This document shows, in pieces, positions 11,166 through 22,182 of a DNA stretch of 64,000 nt. Source of the stretch: Euglena gracilis (taxonomy: Eukaryota; Euglenida; Euglenophyceae; Euglenales); contig CP154955.1 of assembly GCA_039621445.1 (NCBI GenBank), positions 40,866,426-40,930,425 of the forward strand, in the 5' to 3' direction. Under the pieces are notes generated by a model. The model was not told where the DNA came from. It worked only from the letters and a program-made list of their open reading frames with translations, and ran no database searches. The stretch's first letter is position 1, and each line of letters opens with the position of its first letter. A program made the position numbers and the translations under genes.

Positions 11166-12300
11166 GAGACAAGGCAGTACAGTTGGTCAAACCTTGGGAC
11201 CCCCCCTCCCCCCCCCCTGTACAGTTCCAACCCCCCCCTCCCGGGACCCCCCCCCCTCCCCCCCACTTCCAACCCCCCGAGACAGATGAAATTTTTTTTA
11301 AAAAAATGGCTCGTTTTTTTGAAACAAAAAAACATGCTTTTTTAAGGGGGTGGTGCGCGTCGTGGGGGGGGTCATGGGGGGTCACGGGGCGGGGGGGGGG
11401 GGGGTCACGGGGGAAGTATGACACTTTGCAGGTAGCCGGGAGGCAACATCCATGACGTGGCATCGTGATAAAACTGGTCATTTTTTGAAAAGGGAATTTT
11501 GTTAGGATTTTCTTGACCAACACGTTTTTGGGATGAAGTTTGGGCCATTTTTGACAAAATTCCGTTTTGGGTGGGGAAATGCACCAGTTTTTGGCACTTC
11601 TTTCAGGGGAAAAGATTTTTGGCCATTTTTGGGTGTGAAGGCGCATTGGGCGGACAAGGATACATGAAAGTTCATTGCTTTTTTTAAAAAAAAATGCTTT
11701 TAAAAAAAGAATGGCGAAGGATCGATTCTCGGGTCACGGGGGGGTCACGGGGGTGTAACTGGGGGGGGGGGGCACGGGGGTAGTACCCCCTAAGAAAAAA
11801 AATGTTTTTTTAAAAAAACAAAAAAAACCTCATGGGGGTTTGGGGGAATTTTTATTGAAACTTTTTTTTACAAAAAAGGTCTTTTTTCATCTCTGCAGCT
11901 TCGTAGTCCGTTAAAGGTGCTGGAAAAACTAAAAATACGTTACTTTTGATGACCAAAAAAATGACCTTAAACCCTTTTCCTCAAAAAATGACCATTTCGC
12001 AAGAAAAAAGGTCAAATTTTGCTTTTTAAAAAAAGAAAACATGTTTTTGTGTGTTTTTTTTGGAAAAAAACATATTTTTTGTTCTTTGTTGAAAAACAAA
12101 GAAACGTCAACCCTGGCTCAATTCTGCATGGTGTGCCAAGGGGGAGTGATTGAAGCTGCTTCCTTCCTTTCTGCTAAGTGTTTAAAGTGAAAATACTGGC
12201 TACCACTCTTTTTACAAGATACAAATATTTTGCAAAATGCATCTGAATTTCGCAAAATCCATCATTGCCAACCTCAATTGGACGAAAAATGTCGCTAAAC
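11166..12300. other. low-complexity spacer with hAT-type terminal repeats
   Basis: Holds poly-C/G runs and GGTCACGGGG repeats (11370-11410 and 11735-11780) like those described at 18150-18510. There are also T/A runs with AAAAAACATGTTTTTTT-like palindromes (12020-12075). No gene is seen. Confidence 0.45.
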
Positions 12301-12305
12301 GGTTT

Positions 12306-12421
12306 TTACACCAAGAACTGTGTTAACAACACAGACTCTGTCCTGAGTCCTGTGTTCGGACGGAGTCCGTGTTGTCAACACAGGACTCAGGACAGAGTCT
12401 GTGTTGTTAACACAGTTCTTT
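12306..12421. repeat. long hairpin, AACACAGACTCTGTCC family
   Basis: Arms of about 44 bp (about 12311-12354 and 12376-12421) are almost perfectly complementary around a CGGAC loop. They contain the GGACAGAGTCTGTGTT core found in the TIRs of YR copies 1 and 2. Confidence 0.85.
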
Positions 12422-12422
12422 A

Positions 12423-12545
12423 AACCGGCGTTTGAGACGCCGGGTTCAGGACAGAACCGGCGTCCCCCCCCATGGGTTTTCCGGACGCCGGTTCTGTCCT
12501 AAAACCCGGCGTTAGGAACGCCGGTTCTGTCCAAAACCCGGCGTC
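12423..12545. repeat. ACGCCGG hairpin group
   Basis: An inverted copy of the right-hand hairpins of the foldback family. About 150 bp further on (12700-12790) lies a fragment of the family's unique segment, with TTGCTAGGCATA and ACAGGGCAAAACGTATTGCC, so this is a broken foldback copy. Confidence 0.7.
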
Positions 12546-12785
12546 CGGATGTGGAAATTTTTTAAGACCAAAAACTGTAAGTATGCGACCGTAACAACGA
12601 AAATTTCATTGTCTGAAGAGGGATGGGAGGCAGAAATGCAGCGTGCCAGAATATGAATGATCAGTGGCGGCAGCAATTGAGCGTTTCTGAGGTTTCCAGG
12701 GGGAGGGGGAGGGGATTGCTAGGCATATAGGTTGCCACAGCCGCAGCGATTACAGGGCAAAACGTATTGCCGGTAAGGAAACACA

Positions 12786-12906
12786 TTACGATGGGGAGAC
12801 AGGACGGGGTGTACCCTCACAACGAGAGCAACACCAAGAGCCATACCGGGGGGGCATCGCAAGACCAGCACACAGGTGGCGGTACTCGTGACACACATCA
12901 CACATC
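12786..12906 (-). pseudogene. PHD-finger C-terminal half
   Basis: The minus strand encodes CDVCHEYRHLCAGLAMPPRY followed by GSWCCSRCEG. This is the second half of a PHD finger (C-x2-C, H, C, W, C-x2-C). The CDxCHEYxHL part matches the finger at 13.7 kb (CDNCHEYWHL). The first Cys pairs are absent because an ACGCCGG hairpin (12920-12965) interrupts the frame. PHD fingers bind histone H3 tails. Confidence 0.6.
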
Positions 12907-12982
12907 ACACTTCGGACGGAACCGGCGTCCGGGACGCCGGGTTCAGGACAGAACCGGCGTCCGCCCCCCCTTTTTTGTAGTA

Positions 12983-14095
12983 AAGTCCGCTTTGTAACAG
13001 CACCAGGCCTCAGGACAGAGTCTGTGTTATTAACCTCGGATGATTCATATATCACCAATGCTTTTTTCTTCAGGCCACACAAAATGATGGCAGCACAATT
13101 GGTGATCGTTGCCGAGGCGGCCTTGGGACCATTACCCCCAGTGGACGTTTTTTTGGCCACTTTGGACCAGGCCCAAAACCCACACATCCACCCCCAGCCG
13201 ACGCCGCGTTGTTTGGCAACACCTTTGCCGAGCAACCAGGACTCCCTGCGGGAACAGAAAAAAAAGCAAAAAAATTATTATCACGCGGCCAAGGATTTTG
13301 CGAAGGTTTTGGCCTACCAGAGTTGCATTTTGTCCAATTTGGACGACTAGATGGCTGCATTTGCCAAATTTACGCTGGCGGTGATCTTCCTTTTTTGATG
13401 ACGCTGCTCAGAGAGATGCTGCCCTGGTGCAAAGAAGAAATTTGTGTGCCGCAGCAGGTGTTCCCGTGTGTGAGTGGAGCCCACAAACGTTGAAGACTAA
13501 CGTGAACGCTCTGGCGCTCATGTGCAAACAAACACGGCCTGCGTCTGGAATCGTTCCAAGTGCACAAATTCAATTTCCAAATTTTTGTCAGATTTTCAAT
13601 GCATCTTACACTCGTGTCCTCCACTCTGTCACCACGGAGGTGAAAATGGAGGATGCTCCATGTGCTAAGTGTTTTAAGCCGCTGAAATCACGAGGGGATT
13701 TAAGGCCAGTTTGTTGTGATAACTGCCACGAATACTGGCACCTTAAATGTGCTGGGTTGTCCGCGTTGCTCTGGCAAGTGACTGACTTCCTTTTCTGACC
13801 ACGTGGCAAGGCCACGTCTGTTCCCTGTGGCCATGTGATGGCCTACCGAACTGCCCTCCTTTTCGCACGCAACATGTCAGTGACATACTGTGCCACCTGC
13901 GCCAATTTTATGGTCATTGGCTGCTTTTCAACGGCTTTTGGTTTTATCTCTCTCATTTGTGCCTTTGGACAAAGTCTGTGACAACACAAGACTCAAGACA
14001 AAGTCTGTGTTGTCAACACAGGACTCAGGCCCCCCTGAGTCCTGTGTTGACAACACAGACTCTGTCCTGAGGCCTGGTGCTGACAAAGCGGACTT
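12983..14095 (+). mobile_element. YR-related transposon with TIRs, copy 2
   Basis: Ends at 12983-13028 and 14052-14095 are inverted repeats of about 45 bp, identical apart from a 2-base indel. Read inward they begin AAGTCCGCTTTGT and end CTCAGGACAGAGTCTGTGTT. A further nested palindrome lies at the right end (13965-14075). The interior holds the N-terminal part of the YR gene followed by a PHD finger, with no YR catalytic region. It may depend on a complete copy elsewhere. Confidence 0.75.
13081..13798 (+). pseudogene. YR N-terminal region joined to a PHD finger
   Basis: The N-terminal part follows YR copy 1 piece by piece: AEAALGPLPPVDVFL, then LDDWMAAFAKFTLA-like, then EWSPQTLKTNVNALAL. 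It is spread over all three frames, so it is frameshifted. Where copy 1 enters its catalytic domain, this copy continues (13640-13798) as EVKMEDAPCAKC...CDNCHEYWHLKCAGL, a PHD finger with ligands C-x2-C, C-x2-C, H and C visible. The last Cys pair is lost at the stop at 13798. The join could reflect a natural multi-domain protein with the YR deleted, or a chimera. Confidence 0.65.
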
Positions 14096-14159
14096 AACAT
14101 CCCTTTTCAGCAACATTAAGTCAGTATATGCCTCCCTCGGCGCATGGCGGTAGACTGGG

Positions 14160-14540
14160 GGAGGGTCATAGCTGGCGTTTTTTTTGTTTTTTTAAAAAAA
14201 CCGTTTTTTTTGGTTTTTATTAAAAAAAAACAGGCAAAAAAAACGGCAAAAAAAACAAAGGGGAAAATGATGGTCCAAATTTTGCCTTTGATCGCAAGGG
14301 TGAACCAATCTTAGCTCAAATGACTTGAAAACCAATACTTTTGGAGGTCTTCAACAAGAATGGTCAAAATAGGGCATTTTTCTGCCATTTTGGGATGTTT
14401 CAACTTGAAACATCCCAAATTTGGTGTCTTTCTCTGCCTGAGGAGGGGCAAAAAAAAGCTAAAATTAAAGGCAAAAAAAATTTTTGCCCTGGACCCTCAA
14501 TGGCGTTTTTTTTGTTTTTTTTTAAAAAAAACATGTTTTT
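14160..14540. other. T/A-run spacer
   Basis: TTTTTTTAAAAAAA palindromic runs and GGGATGTTTCAACTTGAAACATCCC (a 25-bp palindrome at about 14391-14415) occur here. No gene is recognised. Confidence 0.45.
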
Positions 14541-14544
14541 TTTT

Positions 14545-15000
14545 AAACCGGCGTTTGAGACGCCGGGTTCAGGACAGAACCGGCGTCCCCCCCCACGGGT
14601 TTTCCGGACGCCGGTTCTGTCCTAAAACCCGGCGTTAGGAACGCCGGTTCTGTCCAAAACCCGGCGTCCGGTTTGGGACTGTATTTTCTGTAAAAAAAGT
14701 GTGCCAATGTGACCCCAGAAACAAAAATCTCCTTGGATGCAAGGGGATAAAAGGCACAATTGCTGAGTGCAAAATATCATGGATGACTGACGGCAAGCGT
14801 TTTGCAGTTTCTGAGGTGGGGGGGGGAGGATTGCTAGGCATACAGGTTGCTACAGCTGCACTGAATACAGGGCAAAACATATTGCCGGCAAGGAGACACA
14901 TTACAGAAATTTTGGCTGGACCCCACTGGATTTTTTCAGAAGTACGGTTGGGAATTTTGGGTGGACCCCCCCTGGGTTTTTTCAGACATACAGGGGGTAG
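14545..15000 (-). mobile_element. foldback element copy b, truncated
   Basis: In reverse orientation: right-end hairpins (14545-14680), the unique segment (14690-14915), then only about two units of the 45-bp array before it stops at about 14997. The array and the other hairpin end are missing. Confidence 0.7.
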
Positions 15001-16260
15001 CTTTAAATCGTTGGACACTTAATTCGGTTTGACATTTAACTCGGTCTGGATTAAATCGGATTTAATCCAGCGAGGTTCGGGTGTCAGACCGGATTTAATC
15101 CAGCGAGTTAAACCGCTATGGAGGATATTCCTAATTGGTAGGATGCACAGATTTCAAAAGGACAGTTTGGATTAAGGTACCATATTCCTTCCGTTTATCA
15201 CTAACATTTATTCTTTCTCCAGAGAGGACTCCAGAGAGGAGAAAGATTTCAAAGATTTCAAATATGGTGGAAAACAGGTTGACTTCCTCCCAAATTTCTC
15301 CCCTGGTTGCCTTCTCACTCAGGAATTCCAAGAAACATAAAGTGAAGAAGAAGTGGGCCTCCTGGCAGTTCTGCTGATCGCCTTGCAGTTGGAGGTGTGA
15401 TCCCTGTGTTGTTCCCGTGTGTTGTTCTGCAGTGTTTCCAAACATTCTAAAAGATTTTTATGTTGTCAAGATGTCTGAATGCATCTGCAACATCATTTTT
15501 TATTTATTTAGCAACATTTGTCTCCGGATGTCATCACAATTGTTTTTTTCAAGAACAAACTTCCAGCAAATTCCATAAATCTTTTCTTCTGCATTTTTCC
15601 TGCGACATCATTCAGTCAACATCTTGCACATTTCATGCATTACAATTCAACTCAGCAGCATTCAACTCAGCATTCCTTCCAACTTCCCCTTCTTCAGGAG
15701 AGTTGAGAAAGAAGGGGAAGAAGCTGAAGACAGCAACGAACGAAGATGAAGTCGTTTTTAACGGTTGCAGTTTTTGTAACATAGCGCTGTTTGTTTCGGT
15801 TTCAGTGGGTTGTGTTTTTGCTCAAATTTGTGTTTTAATTTCCTGTGAACCTTCTTTTCATGGTGTTTGGCAAAATGTTGCTTCAGGCGGGCTTTGTTCA
15901 GGCTGGCTCGTTTTTTTTGTATAGGCCTTGGGCGCACCGTTGGTAAATCATCAAATTCCGCAGAAAAATGACACACCCCGCCCTGCACATTAATTTCTGC
16001 AGCTTTTTTGCACTTTTTCATTTTTTCTGGGGATTCCAATTTTTTTTGAGAACTGTTTTCCCCTTCCAGTCAGGACCAAATACTGCCCGTTCGTTCGACT
16101 GAAAAGAGTCACCAAAAAATGTCGGCTCCAGGACATTTATGAGCCTTCCTTGGCCCGGACCGAAATTAATCCGCCGAGGTTTGGTTCCGAAACCGAATTT
16201 AATCCGAGCGCCTTTAATCCCCACGTATTAAGTACCCGGCGCCTTTAAACTACCCACTGT
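15001..16260. other. no gene recognised; GGATTTAATCC hairpin
   Basis: A short hairpin family built on GGATTTAATCCAGCGAG lies at 15050-15110, and a relative lies at 16155-16215. Between them are an inverted TTCTTCAGGAGAGTTGAG / AAGAAGGGGAAG region and AT-rich unique sequence. The 154-codon frame at 15460-15924 shows no known domain. Confidence 0.45.
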
Positions 16261-16920
16261 ACGGCAGGGAAATTTTGGCTGGACCCACCCTGGGTTATTT
16301 CAAAAATTCGGTTTAATGTTGACTGCCCACCCCTAGGTTTTTTCTTAGAATTACGGTTGGGAATTGGGAAATGTTGGCTGGACCCCCCTGGGTTTTTTAG
16401 AAATACGGTTGTTAAATGCTAACTGGAACCCCCCGTGTGTTTTTCAGAATTGCGGCTGGTAAATGTTGGCTGGACCCCCTGGGTTGTTTCAGACATACGG
16501 AGGGGAAACTGTGGTTGGACCTCGCTGGGTTTATTATCACGGTTGGGAAATTTTGGCTGGACCTGCTGGGTTTTTTTCTGTCAGAAATACGGTTGGGGAA
16601 TACGGCTGGAACCCCCATGGCTTTTTTAGAGTTTCAGAGATTTTATGTTTGAATCCTCTTGTTTTTTTTCAGAATTTGCTTTGGGACGTTTTGGCTGTTC
16701 CCCCATGGGACTAAAGGGGAACGCTAGTGAACGTACTTCTAAGTGCTCCCTGGCCCGAAGGGGGTGAACGCCGGTTCTGTCCTGAACCCGGCGTCTCTAA
16801 AACGCCGCTTTAAACAAGGGGTGGCGGACGCCGGTTCTGTCCTGAACCCGGCGTCCCGGACGCCGGTTCCGTCCGGGGACGCCGGGTTCAGGACAGAACC
16901 GGCGTCCGCCACCCCTTTTT
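16261..16920 (-). mobile_element. foldback element copy c, partial
   Basis: The 45-bp array runs in reverse orientation (16261-16735; CTGGACCC..CTGGGTTTTTTCAGA units). It is followed by the end hairpins (16755-16920), including CCCTGGCCCGAAGGGGGTGA next to the hairpin exactly as in copies a and d. The unique segment and other end are absent. Confidence 0.7.
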
Positions 16921-16974
16921 TGTAGTAAAAAAAACGTGTTTTTTTTGACTTCGTTTTAAACGAAGTGCCAGCTA

Positions 16975-17587
16975 TGGGGGGGGTAGTGGGTAGTCGGCCG
17001 ACTAGTCGGCCGACTACCCACTCTAATGAGACCAACGGGTCCAAACCGCCGACTTCCCATGGAGAAAATCCCATGCAAAATGGTCAGTGGCTAGTCGGTG
17101 GTCATAAAAATGGTCTGTGGCGGGCCCAAATCACCCGGAAATGGTCCGGATGGGTCCAAAAAAGTGTCTTACACCTAAATAAACACCCCCAGATGGAAGA
17201 CTTTGGTCGGTGGGGGTCGGTGGGCCCTTGATGGGGGTCCGGGGGGGGCGGGGGTAAAAAACCAATGATGAAACAGGGATTACATGAAAATCCTTTAGAA
17301 ATGCAAGCATCACGAGAGGCAGAAAACTCCCCCCTCCACCCCCATCCGAGCCTCAAATAACAAAATCCCTTCTGGGGGTTTTGGGGACGCGGGGGGTACG
17401 CGGGGGGACGCGGGGGGGGGGACGTGGGGGGGACACAGGGGGGGGGGACGCGGGGGCACCACCATTCTGGGTACCACGAAATACCATTTTTTTGACCGAC
17501 CTAGGCCCGAAAACTTCATTTTCCAGGTAAAAATTTCTCCTTCGGCGCTTCGCGCCATGTGTTGGGGGGGTCATTTAGAGGGGGGGG
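16975..17587. other. no gene recognised
   Basis: Starts with a TAGTCGGCCGACTAGTC palindrome (16988-17020). It then carries G-rich runs (GGGGGGACGCGGGGG, 17380-17455) on the plus strand. No domain is seen. Confidence 0.45.
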
Positions 17588-18103
17588 TTAGGGCACCATC
17601 CCCCGATCTCGTCCCATACCCGGCCAAAGGGTGGGCCACGGTCCGCTAAATAAAATTTGTTGACCCTCCCGATCTTGTCCCGTACGCGGGCTAGCATGAG
17701 CCCGGGTATGGGACAAGATCGGGGGGATGGTACTCAAAAAATTCCAAATTTGGCAAAGTTGGTAGCCATTGTTTTCGAGCAGGCTGGGGTTTGTTTGTGG
17801 GTTTCCGAAATGATGCAATGAGCCGATAATTTCCGCTATAGGCCTCATCCGCAAGGCGAACCTCATGCCTGAAAATTCTTTGGGGTCATATCTTTTCCAT
17901 GGGGTGGTGTCACTCCTGGAGCTGTTGTGTGGCCCAGAAAACCAAACAAACTTGCATTTTGCAAACGCTCCCAGCACATTTTGGCTGGTAATTTTCGGAA
18001 TGGATCTGCCAAAACGGGCGATGGGAACGGTGTCCACAAAAAAAGGATGCCAAATGTGGGGAATGTGTGCAATGGTTGAAGGGAGACGGTCTAGGATTAG
18101 CAT
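17588..18103 (-). CDS. unassigned ORF, 171 codons
   Basis: This minus-strand frame has a fairly ordinary composition (mixed hydrophobic and charged residues, few low-complexity runs), unlike most frames here. I recognise no motif, signal peptide or repeat. Its 3' end runs into an inverted GATCTTGTCCC / GGGACAAGATC pair (about 17600-17720), so the stop may not be native. It could be part of a transposase or a chance frame. Confidence 0.3.
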   Translation of the reverse strand: MLILDRLPSTIAHIPHIWHPFFVDTVPIARFGRSIPKITSQNVLGAFAKCKFVWFSGPHNSSRSDTTPWKRYDPKEFSGMRFALRMRPIAEIIGSLHHFGNPQTNPSLLENNGYQLCQIWNFLSTIPPILSHTRAHASPRTGQDREGQQILFSGPWPTLWPGMGRDRGMVP

Positions 18104-18149
18104 TCATCATGTTGAACAAAAAGGAAGAAACAAATGGGCACTCTTTGCA

Positions 18150-18510
18150 TGAGGGGGTGTTCCCCCCGTGACCCCCCCCCCCGTGACCCCCCCGTGACCC
18201 GAACAAGGACCCTTTTCGGCAAAATTTTGTCGGGAAAAATATTGGCTGGCGATGCCTAATTTGATAAACTTCTGGGGCAGATTCCTAATTTTGAGGCGTA
18301 AATTTTTCAAATTTGGGCTTGGCGATTCCTAATTTGGAGTCAAAATCCTAATTTTAGGTGTGGGGATTCCTAATTTGTGGAATTTTTCTCCAAAAATTCC
18401 GACTCGGTGATTCCTAATTTTGCCAACAAAAATGTGGTGTTCCCCCCGTGACCCCCCCGTGACCCCCCCTTAACCCCCCCCCCCCGTGACCCCCCGTGAC
18501 CCGAACCCCC
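18150..18510. repeat. CCCCCGTGACCC terminal repeats
   Basis: Two blocks (18150-18205 and 18435-18510) of CCCCCGTGA repeats follow GGTGTTCC. The same pattern, often as AGGGGGTGCT..CCGTGACCC..GTGACCCGA, occurs at 11370, 11735, 21563, 43260, 49610 and 50830. The 50.8 kb copy closes a segment with a BED finger, so these may be ends of a hAT-type family. TCCTAATTT repeats lie between (18250-18420). Confidence 0.55.
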
Positions 18511-18585
18511 CTGACCAGTAGAGGTTGCTTAACCAGTAGTCCAATGTCTTCAAACAAAAAAAATTCCTAAACCTCTGACGGTTTC

Positions 18586-18929
18586 ATGGACAATCCTCTA
18601 CACAAAAAAAGACACAAAACCACTTGGTGGGGACGGGGGGGGGGACGCGGGGGCTCAACCCCCTCTGTGTTGGCAACATACTCGGGGGCCAAGTTGTTTT
18701 TGTGGCTCACTTTGGCACAGGCGGGGGGGCCGCCCCCCCCCCCCGCACCCCCCTCAAATAAAAAAAATCCTTTCTATGTTGGCAATATGCTTGGAGGGAT
18801 AAGTCCTTTTTGTGCAAATTTTGACTTATATTGAAAATGCAATGGGGAGAGGTGTTCTTTTGCCAAAAGTGGCCCAAAATGGACATTTTCCCCCCATTTT
18901 TTGCATATTCACCCCCCGATTCGGGGGTT
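18586..18929. other. no gene recognised
   Basis: Holds two similar TGTTGGCAA(C/T)AT..C segments separated by poly-G and poly-C runs. No coding sequence is recognised. Confidence 0.4.
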
Positions 18930-19435
18930 CTGGCAAGGTTCGGCAAATTTCGTAATTGTGGGAATTTTTCATTTCAATTGAAAAATTCGAAAAATTCGAA
19001 TTTTTCGAATTTTTCAAAAATCGCGGAACGCGAATCCGGATATTCCTAATTTATCGCCATAATTGGTGGCTGCCGCAAAGACCTGTGAGAGACTTGCATT
19101 TTGTGGCCTGTGTAGACAACTCTAAGACGCCAGCCGGATGCAGGAGCGTATGGTGAATTTGCTGGACAATTCTGCCAGGAATGTATATGCTTCTCTGTTA
19201 CAGATCTCACTAGCAAGAAATTGCTGAAGTTTATCATTGTTATCTTGAAATGAACTTATTGGAAGGAGGTTGGTAATCCGGACCTGAGCATGGAGACAAG
19301 GCACAGGGGGGGAGGGGGGGGGTCCGAGGGGGGGGTTGGAAGCTGTACAGGGGGGGGAGGGGGGGGGGGCCCCAGAAAATCGCAACTGTACTGCCTACCC
19401 CCGAGACAGTTACAGTCACAGGTTACCCTAAGTGA
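18930..19435 (+). repeat. dispersed repeat, copy of 9530-9840
   Basis: From TCGGCAAATTTCG through AATTGAAAAATTCG palindromes to GGAAGGAGGTTGGTAAT, this matches 9530-9840 with few differences. It then continues into GGGGGG/CTGTACAG/CCCCCC sequence that also ends the 11.2 kb block and appears inverted at 43430-43545. Confidence 0.7.
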
Positions 19436-19540
19436 GAAAAATCGCGTAACGTTCACGAGTACCCCATGAGGTACCCGTGAACGTTTTACGTTTCCCCGTG
19501 GGAAATCGCGTAACGTTCACGTTTTCCCGCGGGAAACTGT
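19436..19540. repeat. palindromes with AATCGCGTAACGTTCACG
   Basis: Two direct copies of AATCGCGTAACGTTCACG are each followed by sequence that folds back (GGTACCCGTGAACGTT; TTTCCCGCGGGAAACTGTGAAC). There is no coding meaning. Confidence 0.6.
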
Positions 19541-19674
19541 GAACACTTTTGGGGAGGGGAGAGCAATACCATGGACGCCAAATGTGCGGACAGTGTACTG
19601 TTGCGCTGATGCCTGTTTCGGCATGGCCAGAAACACAACAGTGCACACACTCAATGGCGGGGGGTAGATCTGGC

Positions 19675-19810
19675 CTGGGGGGGGGGGGGTAGTGGGTCGA
19701 CCCCAGGGTCGGCGCAATAGGACCCTAGGGTCGTTAGGGTCGCTAAGGTCGCCAAGGTCGAGTGGGCCGACCCTTGGGTCGCCAAGGTCGCTCTGGGGTT
19801 GCCGGGGGGG
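19675..19810. repeat. terminal arm of the GGTCGAC foldback family
   Basis: Begins CTGGCCTGGGG..GTAGTGGG and continues in GGTCGACC, AGGGTCG and AAGGTCG units. The same start occurs at 23005, 25874 (inverted) and 39358. Other arm fragments lie at 21350-21470 and 48505-48625. No satellite core is attached here. Confidence 0.7.
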
Positions 19811-20199
19811 GATTTTCGTCCGTTTCGGGCACTTTGTCCCGTCCCTTCTATTCTTTGAAGCCATGAAGCCCACCGGGATTCGGAATTCATTTGCCGTATG
19901 TCGTGGGGTTGTTATGGTATATTCCCGAGCACCTCTGTTCAGGGCGGTGGGTCTTATTGATAGATACATGCCGAGGATGGTTCAATGACAAAATACCCAA
20001 AAGCTGGCAAGTCTTCGACCCAGGAACCAGGCAAGTGGTGAAGCTGTGATGCCCTTGCATCAGGAATGTAAATTTCACCTGACAAACGCCTTCGTCTGTA
20101 AAATTACTTGACATTTTGAAAAAAGGGCTGACAAGCGGTAAAGTTGTGTAACGAACGGACTGCTTAGGATTCACGCAAAGCGCCTTGGTTATCGCGCTC

Positions 20200-20420
20200 G
20201 CAATTTTCTTATCTTCAACCTTTCATTTCTCGCCCGTGGAGCTACACTCCGCCGGGGGGCATTAGCCCTGGGGTACGATGCACTCGAGGTCCTCCATCCC
20301 CGACCAGGGTCTCGAACCACCGTATCCAACGGGTGCTGTTGTCTACCTTGCCGAGCTGAAGGCCGAAGCCAGTTGATGCTACGATGCAAGGCAGGCAACC
20401 GCCGTAACACATGGTTTCGG
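20200..20420 (-). ncRNA. possible tRNA-derived SINE
   Basis: On the minus strand a TCAGCTCGGCAAGG stretch resembling an A box precedes GTTCGAGAC at 20309-20317, which fits the B-box consensus. The sequence does not fold into a clear tRNA. A purine-rich tail with GAAGATAAGAAAA lies downstream. The Pol III reading is an inference. Confidence 0.35.
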
Positions 20421-21349
20421 CGCTCACCCGTCGGGCACGGTGGGACGATCCACCGATCTGTTTGCCCACCAGCGACGCCATCGGAACTTCCCGCCGTAAA
20501 GCGGCCATTCCTAACCCTGCCTCTTCTTATCTTCTTATCTTCAATAAACCAGGAGAAGAAGAGTAATGAAATGAAGGTGTCAGGGTCCTGTGGTGTTTTG
20601 CGAAAAAACACGGGACCCTGTGGTTGTGAATTGCGTGCTCTCTTCTTTGTTGCAACGTTCGCCTTTGCTTTGGTGCAGTTCAAAAAGGTTGTTTTACTTG
20701 TTTTTCTTTTTTTCCCAAAAGGGCTTTTGAAAAAGGGCTTTGTTTATTCTGGCTGGTTTTGTTGAAATCCCCCCCCGCCCACAACTTGGTTGTAGATCTT
20801 GGGCAGTTTGGGGAACACTTTTAATGCCACAGGTAAAGACCAGTTTTGGTTTCAAGGGTTTCTTTTCTTGGGGGGGTTCAAAAAATTACACTCTATTCTT
20901 TCAGTTCCTTGTGCAAAAGGTTTTTGAAAAGGCCCTCCGGGCGTTTTCTTTTGAACACCTTAAAAGGCGCACTGCCTGGGCAACAAACCAATCAGCGTGT
21001 AGAGCATTCTGGCTGCGCGCAAATCGCTCGGCGTTGACTTTCATTGTGACACACGTACGGTAACGTATGACAATTTTTTTTCGTTTGACACGGAACCCAC
21101 GTTTGACCGGTGTGGTTGTCAGTGACGATCCCGCTTTCCTAAAATGACGACTAAATTACAGTGGTCAAAATGACGATTCCATTCCTGCCTTGCATGTACA
21201 AAAAAAGTTCCAACCCACCTGTCTTAGCTGTTCCTCTGGGGCTGAAGGGGGGGGGAGTTTTCGCCCGTTTCGGAGCCTTTTGCAAAACCAGGAATATTCC
21301 CAAATTTCAGGGGGGGAATTTTCGGGGGAGGGGGACAATTTACACCCAA
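20421..21349. other. no gene recognised
   Basis: Mixed sequence with TCTTATCTTC repeats (20523-20545) and short frames with no family resemblance. Confidence 0.4.
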
Positions 21350-21722
21350 GGACTGTAGGGTCGACCCTAGGGTCGGCCCACGACCCCCGCCTGGTCAAGA
21401 GCCCAAAAAACCCTCCCTAGGGGGGGGGGATTTACGCCCAGGGACTGTAGGGTCAGCCCACCCCACGACCTCACCCCCCCCTATCAAAAAATTATTGATT
21501 TTTTTTTGATGATTTAGGCCTTCAAATAAAAACAAAATAAAAAGAAGGAACACTAACATCGAGGGTGTTGCCCCCGTGTCCCCCCCGTGTCCCATAACTT
21601 ACAGCGTAATTTATTTTTAAATTACGGCCGTGTTATTTTAGTTCTGAAAATTGGGATTTCTTGTGTCTTTTTTTTGGTCAGGAACGTGATCATTAAATGG
21701 AAAAGCAGCTGTATCTACCAGA

Positions 21723-21798
21723 AGGCGAGTAGTCCAGCAGTAGAGCATGCGCTCGATGACTCTGAGGTCATGGGTTCAATTCCCATGTCGTCTTTTTT
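21723..21798 (+). tRNA. tRNA-like Pol III unit, degenerate anticodon arm
   Basis: TAGTCCAGCAG (21730-21740) fits the A box and GTTCAATTC (21774-21782) fits the B box. The T arm (ATGGG/CCCAT) is perfect. AGGCGAG and GTCGTCT form a 7-bp acceptor with one mismatch. A T6 run at 21793-21798 could terminate Pol III. The anticodon arm does not fit: two alternative stems compete and neither leaves a normal variable loop. So it is a tRNA pseudogene or SINE head rather than a working tRNA. Confidence 0.6.
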
Positions 21799-21984
21799 GG
21801 TAGCGCTAATTTTCATTGTTCGCCCTTTCGTTTTTGGAGCACTTTGTATGCCGACAAGTGCAATCCCTGTCATGGTGAGGTCTTGGTGGCTCCTTCAGGC
21901 TCCTTGTAAAACTGGAAGAGGAATTTCTCATTTTTCGAAACATGAACATCCTTCTACGATCAATCTTTCAGTTTTTTTGGGGGG

Positions 21985-22182
21985 TCAAGAGGATTGCATC
22001 TGCCTGACACTGGCTTGTCCTCTCTGGGTTGTTTTTTGGCCTCCATCCCCGCCGCACAAGCAAGTGCGGAGCGTGTCTTCTCCGCTGCCGATTTTTTCAC
22101 CGATGGTCGCCCTCGGCTGACCTTTGAGCATCTCCGGCAGGCGTCGATTCGTCACGGTTGTCCCCCCCCTTTGAGCCTCTGA
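21985..22182 (+). pseudogene. hAT transposase C-terminal dimerisation region
   Basis: The frame reads LASIPAAQASAERVFSAADF followed by FTDGRPRLTFEHLRQASI. This fits the hAT C-terminal block, where an 'A.SERvFS.ag' motif is followed by an R-x-L and a helix and which mediates dimerisation of Ac/hobo/Tam3-type transposases. About 200 bp is present. Upstream catalytic domains are absent or unreadable. CCCCCGTGTCCC runs lie on both sides (21563-21595 and 22230-22260). Confidence 0.75.

Noticed and set aside
20189-20683. A 164-codon Arg-rich minus-strand frame
   Set aside because: No domain or natural composition. It overlaps the Pol III-like box region and several simple repeats.
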